Source: Shinella granuli
Lineage (GTDB): Bacteria; Pseudomonadota; Alphaproteobacteria; Rhizobiales; Rhizobiaceae
Direction: 5' to 3'
Assembly: GCF_004341885.1 (NCBI RefSeq)
Contig: NZ_SLVX01000008.1
Location: 125,745 to 189,744 of the forward strand
Length of the DNA: 64,000 nt
Position 1 is the first letter of the stretch; every line of letters begins with the position of its first letter. Shown here in pieces: positions 62,146 to 64,000 of this stretch. The notes below the pieces were generated by a model. It was not told the origin of the DNA, did not search any database, and saw only the letters and a program-made list of their open reading frames with translations. A program made the position numbers and the translations under genes.

Positions 62146-63036
62146 TCACCGGACCCGGACGGGTTCGGCATAGTAGGGCAGCCGGTCGATCCGTGGCGAC
62201 CACAGCCCCTTGTCCACGACGGCGCGCACATGGGCGGCGATCTCCTCCATGGGCGCAAACCACACATCGCCGCGCGTCAGCACCTGCTCGAGGAACCGGT
62301 GCACCACCTCCCAGCGCGCAAGCCGCCCGGTGGCGAAGGGATGCACGACCGGCACCCACAGCGCGCCGTGCCGCCAGGCGGCCTCGAACTCCTGCGCGAA
62401 GGCGGCAAAGCCCTGTTCCGGCGCGCGGACCGGCATCATGTAGTCGAGGTCGATCGACTGGACATATTGCGGCCAGTCGTCGAGGCCCCAGTGCGACGGA
62501 AGCTCGACCAGGCTGCCGGCCTCGCATTCCAGGAGATAGGGAATGTCGTCGCCCATCAGCGAGGCATCGTATTCGAAGCCGCGCGCGACCAGGAGATCGG
62601 CCGAGCGATGCGAGAAGTTGTAGAGCGGCGCCCGCCAGCCACGCGGCCGCCGGCCGCTCGCCTTGACGATCACGTCGATGCCGCGGTCCAGCCAGTAGGC
62701 CTCGTCCTCGTCGGAAAGCTCGCGCGGATGCTCGTGCAGGAAGCCGTGATGGGCGAGCTCGTGGCCGCCCTCCAAGATGGCCTCGATCGCCTGCGGATAG
62801 CGCTCGATGCACCAGGCCGGCACGAAGAAGGTCTGCCTGATGCCGAGCTGGCGATAGCTTTCGACGATGCGCGGGATCGCCACCTTCGGCCCGTATTGCA
62901 GCATGGAGATACCGGCGACGCGGCTATGGCCGTCCTCCGGATGGGCGATGTGGATGAGGCTGTCGGCATCCATGTCGAAGGTGATGCAGGCGGCGCATTT
63001 CGCGCCGTTCGGCCAGGGAATGGGATTCTTGATCAC
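62146..63036 (-). CDS. Polysaccharide-deacetylase-family protein, PuuE/allantoinase-like
   Basis: The 296-residue protein has the NodB homology fold: CITFDMDADSL (Asp 21 and 23), ELAHHGFLHEHP with the two metal histidines, and WRAPLYNFS and FEYDASLMGDDIPYLLE further on. Together these resemble imidase/allantoinase-type (PuuE) and peptidoglycan deacetylase relatives. No signal peptide is present, so it works in the cytoplasm on a small amide or imide. The start is GTG at 63,036, overlapping the SDR stop (GTGA). It belongs to a three-gene operon with two SDRs. Confidence 0.82.
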   Translation of the reverse strand: MIKNPIPWPNGAKCAACITFDMDADSLIHIAHPEDGHSRVAGISMLQYGPKVAIPRIVESYRQLGIRQTFFVPAWCIERYPQAIEAILEGGHELAHHGFLHEHPRELSDEDEAYWLDRGIDVIVKASGRRPRGWRAPLYNFSHRSADLLVARGFEYDASLMGDDIPYLLECEAGSLVELPSHWGLDDWPQYVQSIDLDYMMPVRAPEQGFAAFAQEFEAAWRHGALWVPVVHPFATGRLARWEVVHRFLEQVLTRGDVWFAPMEEIAAHVRAVVDKGLWSPRIDRLPYYAEPVRVR

Positions 63037-63770
63037 GGCATGATGCTCCCGCCATTGCTGCCGACGCCCTGGCCGGTGAAGTACCGTCCGCCGGAGCCGG
63101 CGAGGAACAGCGCCAGTTCGCCGATCTCCTCCGGCTGGCCGAAGCGGGCGAGCGGGATGGCAAGCTCGCGCGCCCGCCATTCGGCGCTCATGTTCGCCGC
63201 GCCGAGCATGTCCGTGTCGATCGGGCCGGGGCAGATGGCGTTGACCAGGATGCGGGGGGCGAATTCCTTCGCCCAGGAGCGGGTGAGGCCGAGCACGCCG
63301 TGCTTGGAGGCGACGTAGGGCGAGAAGGTCTCGCGGCCGTAATAGGCCATGTCCGAGGCGATCAGGATCACCCGGGCCGGCACCTCCGCCGTACCCTCCA
63401 TCAGCCCGATCGCCATCTTGCCGACGAGGAAGCTGCCGCGCAGGTTGATGGCGATCACCCGGTCGAAATCGGCGACGGGCGTGTCCAGCAGCGGTGCCTC
63501 GTGGATGACGCCCGCGCAGTGCACGACCACGTCGAGCCCGCCGAACCTTTCCTTCACCGCATCGCCGACCGCAAGAACGGCGCTTTCGTCGGAGACGTCG
63601 CAGGAAAGCGCCAGCGTCTCCGCCGCACCGGCCCCGGCCGCCGCGACGGCGGTTTCATCGGGCCTGCGGATGTCGGCGAGCGCGACGCGCGCACCCGTTG
63701 CGGCAAAGGCAAGGGCGCAGGCCGCACCGATGCCGCGATAGGCACCCGTAACGAGAACGCGCCTGTTCAT
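63033..63770 (-). CDS. Short-chain dehydrogenase/reductase
   Basis: The 245-residue SDR has the coenzyme loop GAYRGIG at 9-15, HCAG in place of NNAG, and catalytic Ser 139, Tyr 152 and Lys 156 (YVASK). ICPGPIDTDM is the usual post-active-site segment. The ATG at 63,770 overlaps the stop of the upstream SDR. Its partner genes suggest sequential oxidation of one substrate. Substrate unknown. Confidence 0.9.
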   Translation of the reverse strand: MNRRVLVTGAYRGIGAACALAFAATGARVALADIRRPDETAVAAAGAGAAETLALSCDVSDESAVLAVGDAVKERFGGLDVVVHCAGVIHEAPLLDTPVADFDRVIAINLRGSFLVGKMAIGLMEGTAEVPARVILIASDMAYYGRETFSPYVASKHGVLGLTRSWAKEFAPRILVNAICPGPIDTDMLGAANMSAEWRARELAIPLARFGQPEEIGELALFLAGSGGRYFTGQGVGSNGGSIMP

Positions 63771-64000
63771 GCCATCACCTCGCCGCGATCGAGCATCAGG
63801 CCCTGGCCCGTCATGTCCTTCGCCCCGTCCGAGGCGAGGAAGAGATAGGGTGCGGCAAGGTCCTCCGGCTCCAGCAGGCCGGGCAGGACCTGCGCTCCGA
63901 CGATCTCGGCCAGCAGGTCCTCCTCGCTGCGGCCGGTGCGCAGCGACATGTTCTTCAAGGACAGCATGGCCGCCTCCGTGCGCACCCAGCCGGGGCAGAC
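63767..64000 (-). CDS. Short-chain dehydrogenase/reductase, C-terminal part (cut by window edge)
   Basis: Reading left from the edge, VCPGWVRTEAAMLSLKN and then PEDLAAPYLFLASDGAKDMTGQGLMLDRGEVM match the C-terminal third of an SDR. The frame is open to base 64,000, so the coenzyme and catalytic parts lie outside. It ends with a 4-bp overlap with the next SDR gene, a tandem pair. Confidence 0.85.
   Translation of the reverse strand, partial: VCPGWVRTEAAMLSLKNMSLRTGRSEEDLLAEIVGAQVLPGLLEPEDLAAPYLFLASDGAKDMTGQGLMLDRGEVMA

Overview
The window is GC-rich, densely packed bacterial chromosome or chromid DNA with the gene content of an alphaproteobacterium of the Rhizobiaceae (Rhizobium/Agrobacterium/Sinorhizobium/Shinella group). 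Supporting signs are an adjacent rkpK-lpsL pair, many periplasmic-binding-protein ABC transporters, a DUF1127 mini-protein, and several copies of a palindromic intergenic repeat of the type common in rhizobia. No rRNA, tRNA, CRISPR array, integrase or transposase was recognised. The species cannot be fixed from the sequence alone.

Region 1 (1-24,000) is about envelope sugars. It opens with a partial methyltransferase, a UDP-GlcNAc-type 6-dehydrogenase, a glycosyltransferase and a deacetylase-fold protein. A long leftward operon (17,512 down to 4,231) follows, mostly with start/stop overlaps. It encodes a fused double ATPase, a binding protein and two permeases of the oligopeptide/oligosaccharide class, three GT-B glycosyltransferases, an ABC-exporter-like membrane protein whose nucleotide-binding motifs are all broken, and a single-domain cyclic-nucleotide-binding protein. 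Rightward are a GT32-like transferase, UDP-glucose dehydrogenase (rkpK) and UDP-glucuronate epimerase (lpsL), which feed uronic acids into polysaccharide. A GH2 beta-mannosidase comes next.

Region 2 (24,000-38,500) is mixed housekeeping and accessory: class I fructose-bisphosphate aldolase, a winged-helix/TPR regulator, a DUF1127 protein, an MFS transporter, a YghU-type GST, L-2-hydroxyglutarate oxidase (lhgO), a DEDDh exonuclease, an RND efflux pair, trehalose-6-phosphate synthase (otsA) and an acetylpolyamine-amidohydrolase-like enzyme.

Region 3 (37,469-51,490) looks like one catabolic regulon carried on two leftward operons around a GntR/FCD regulator. One operon holds a class III aminotransferase, an amidase, a PotA-like ATPase and the deacetylase. 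The other holds a split transketolase, a GSA-aminotransferase-like enzyme, two tandem paralogous binding proteins, two permeases and an SDR. The transporter is complete only if both operons are expressed, and the same 14-bp AT-rich motif sits just upstream of both first genes, each of which appears to start with TTG.

Region 4 (51,900-64,000) holds an RTX calcium-binding secreted protein with a near-ideal promoter, a BASS-family transporter, and a ribose-type ABC sugar transporter with an SMP-30 lactonase. A soluble GAF histidine kinase with a NarL-type regulator follows, then a deacetylase/SDR/SDR operon that runs off the window end.
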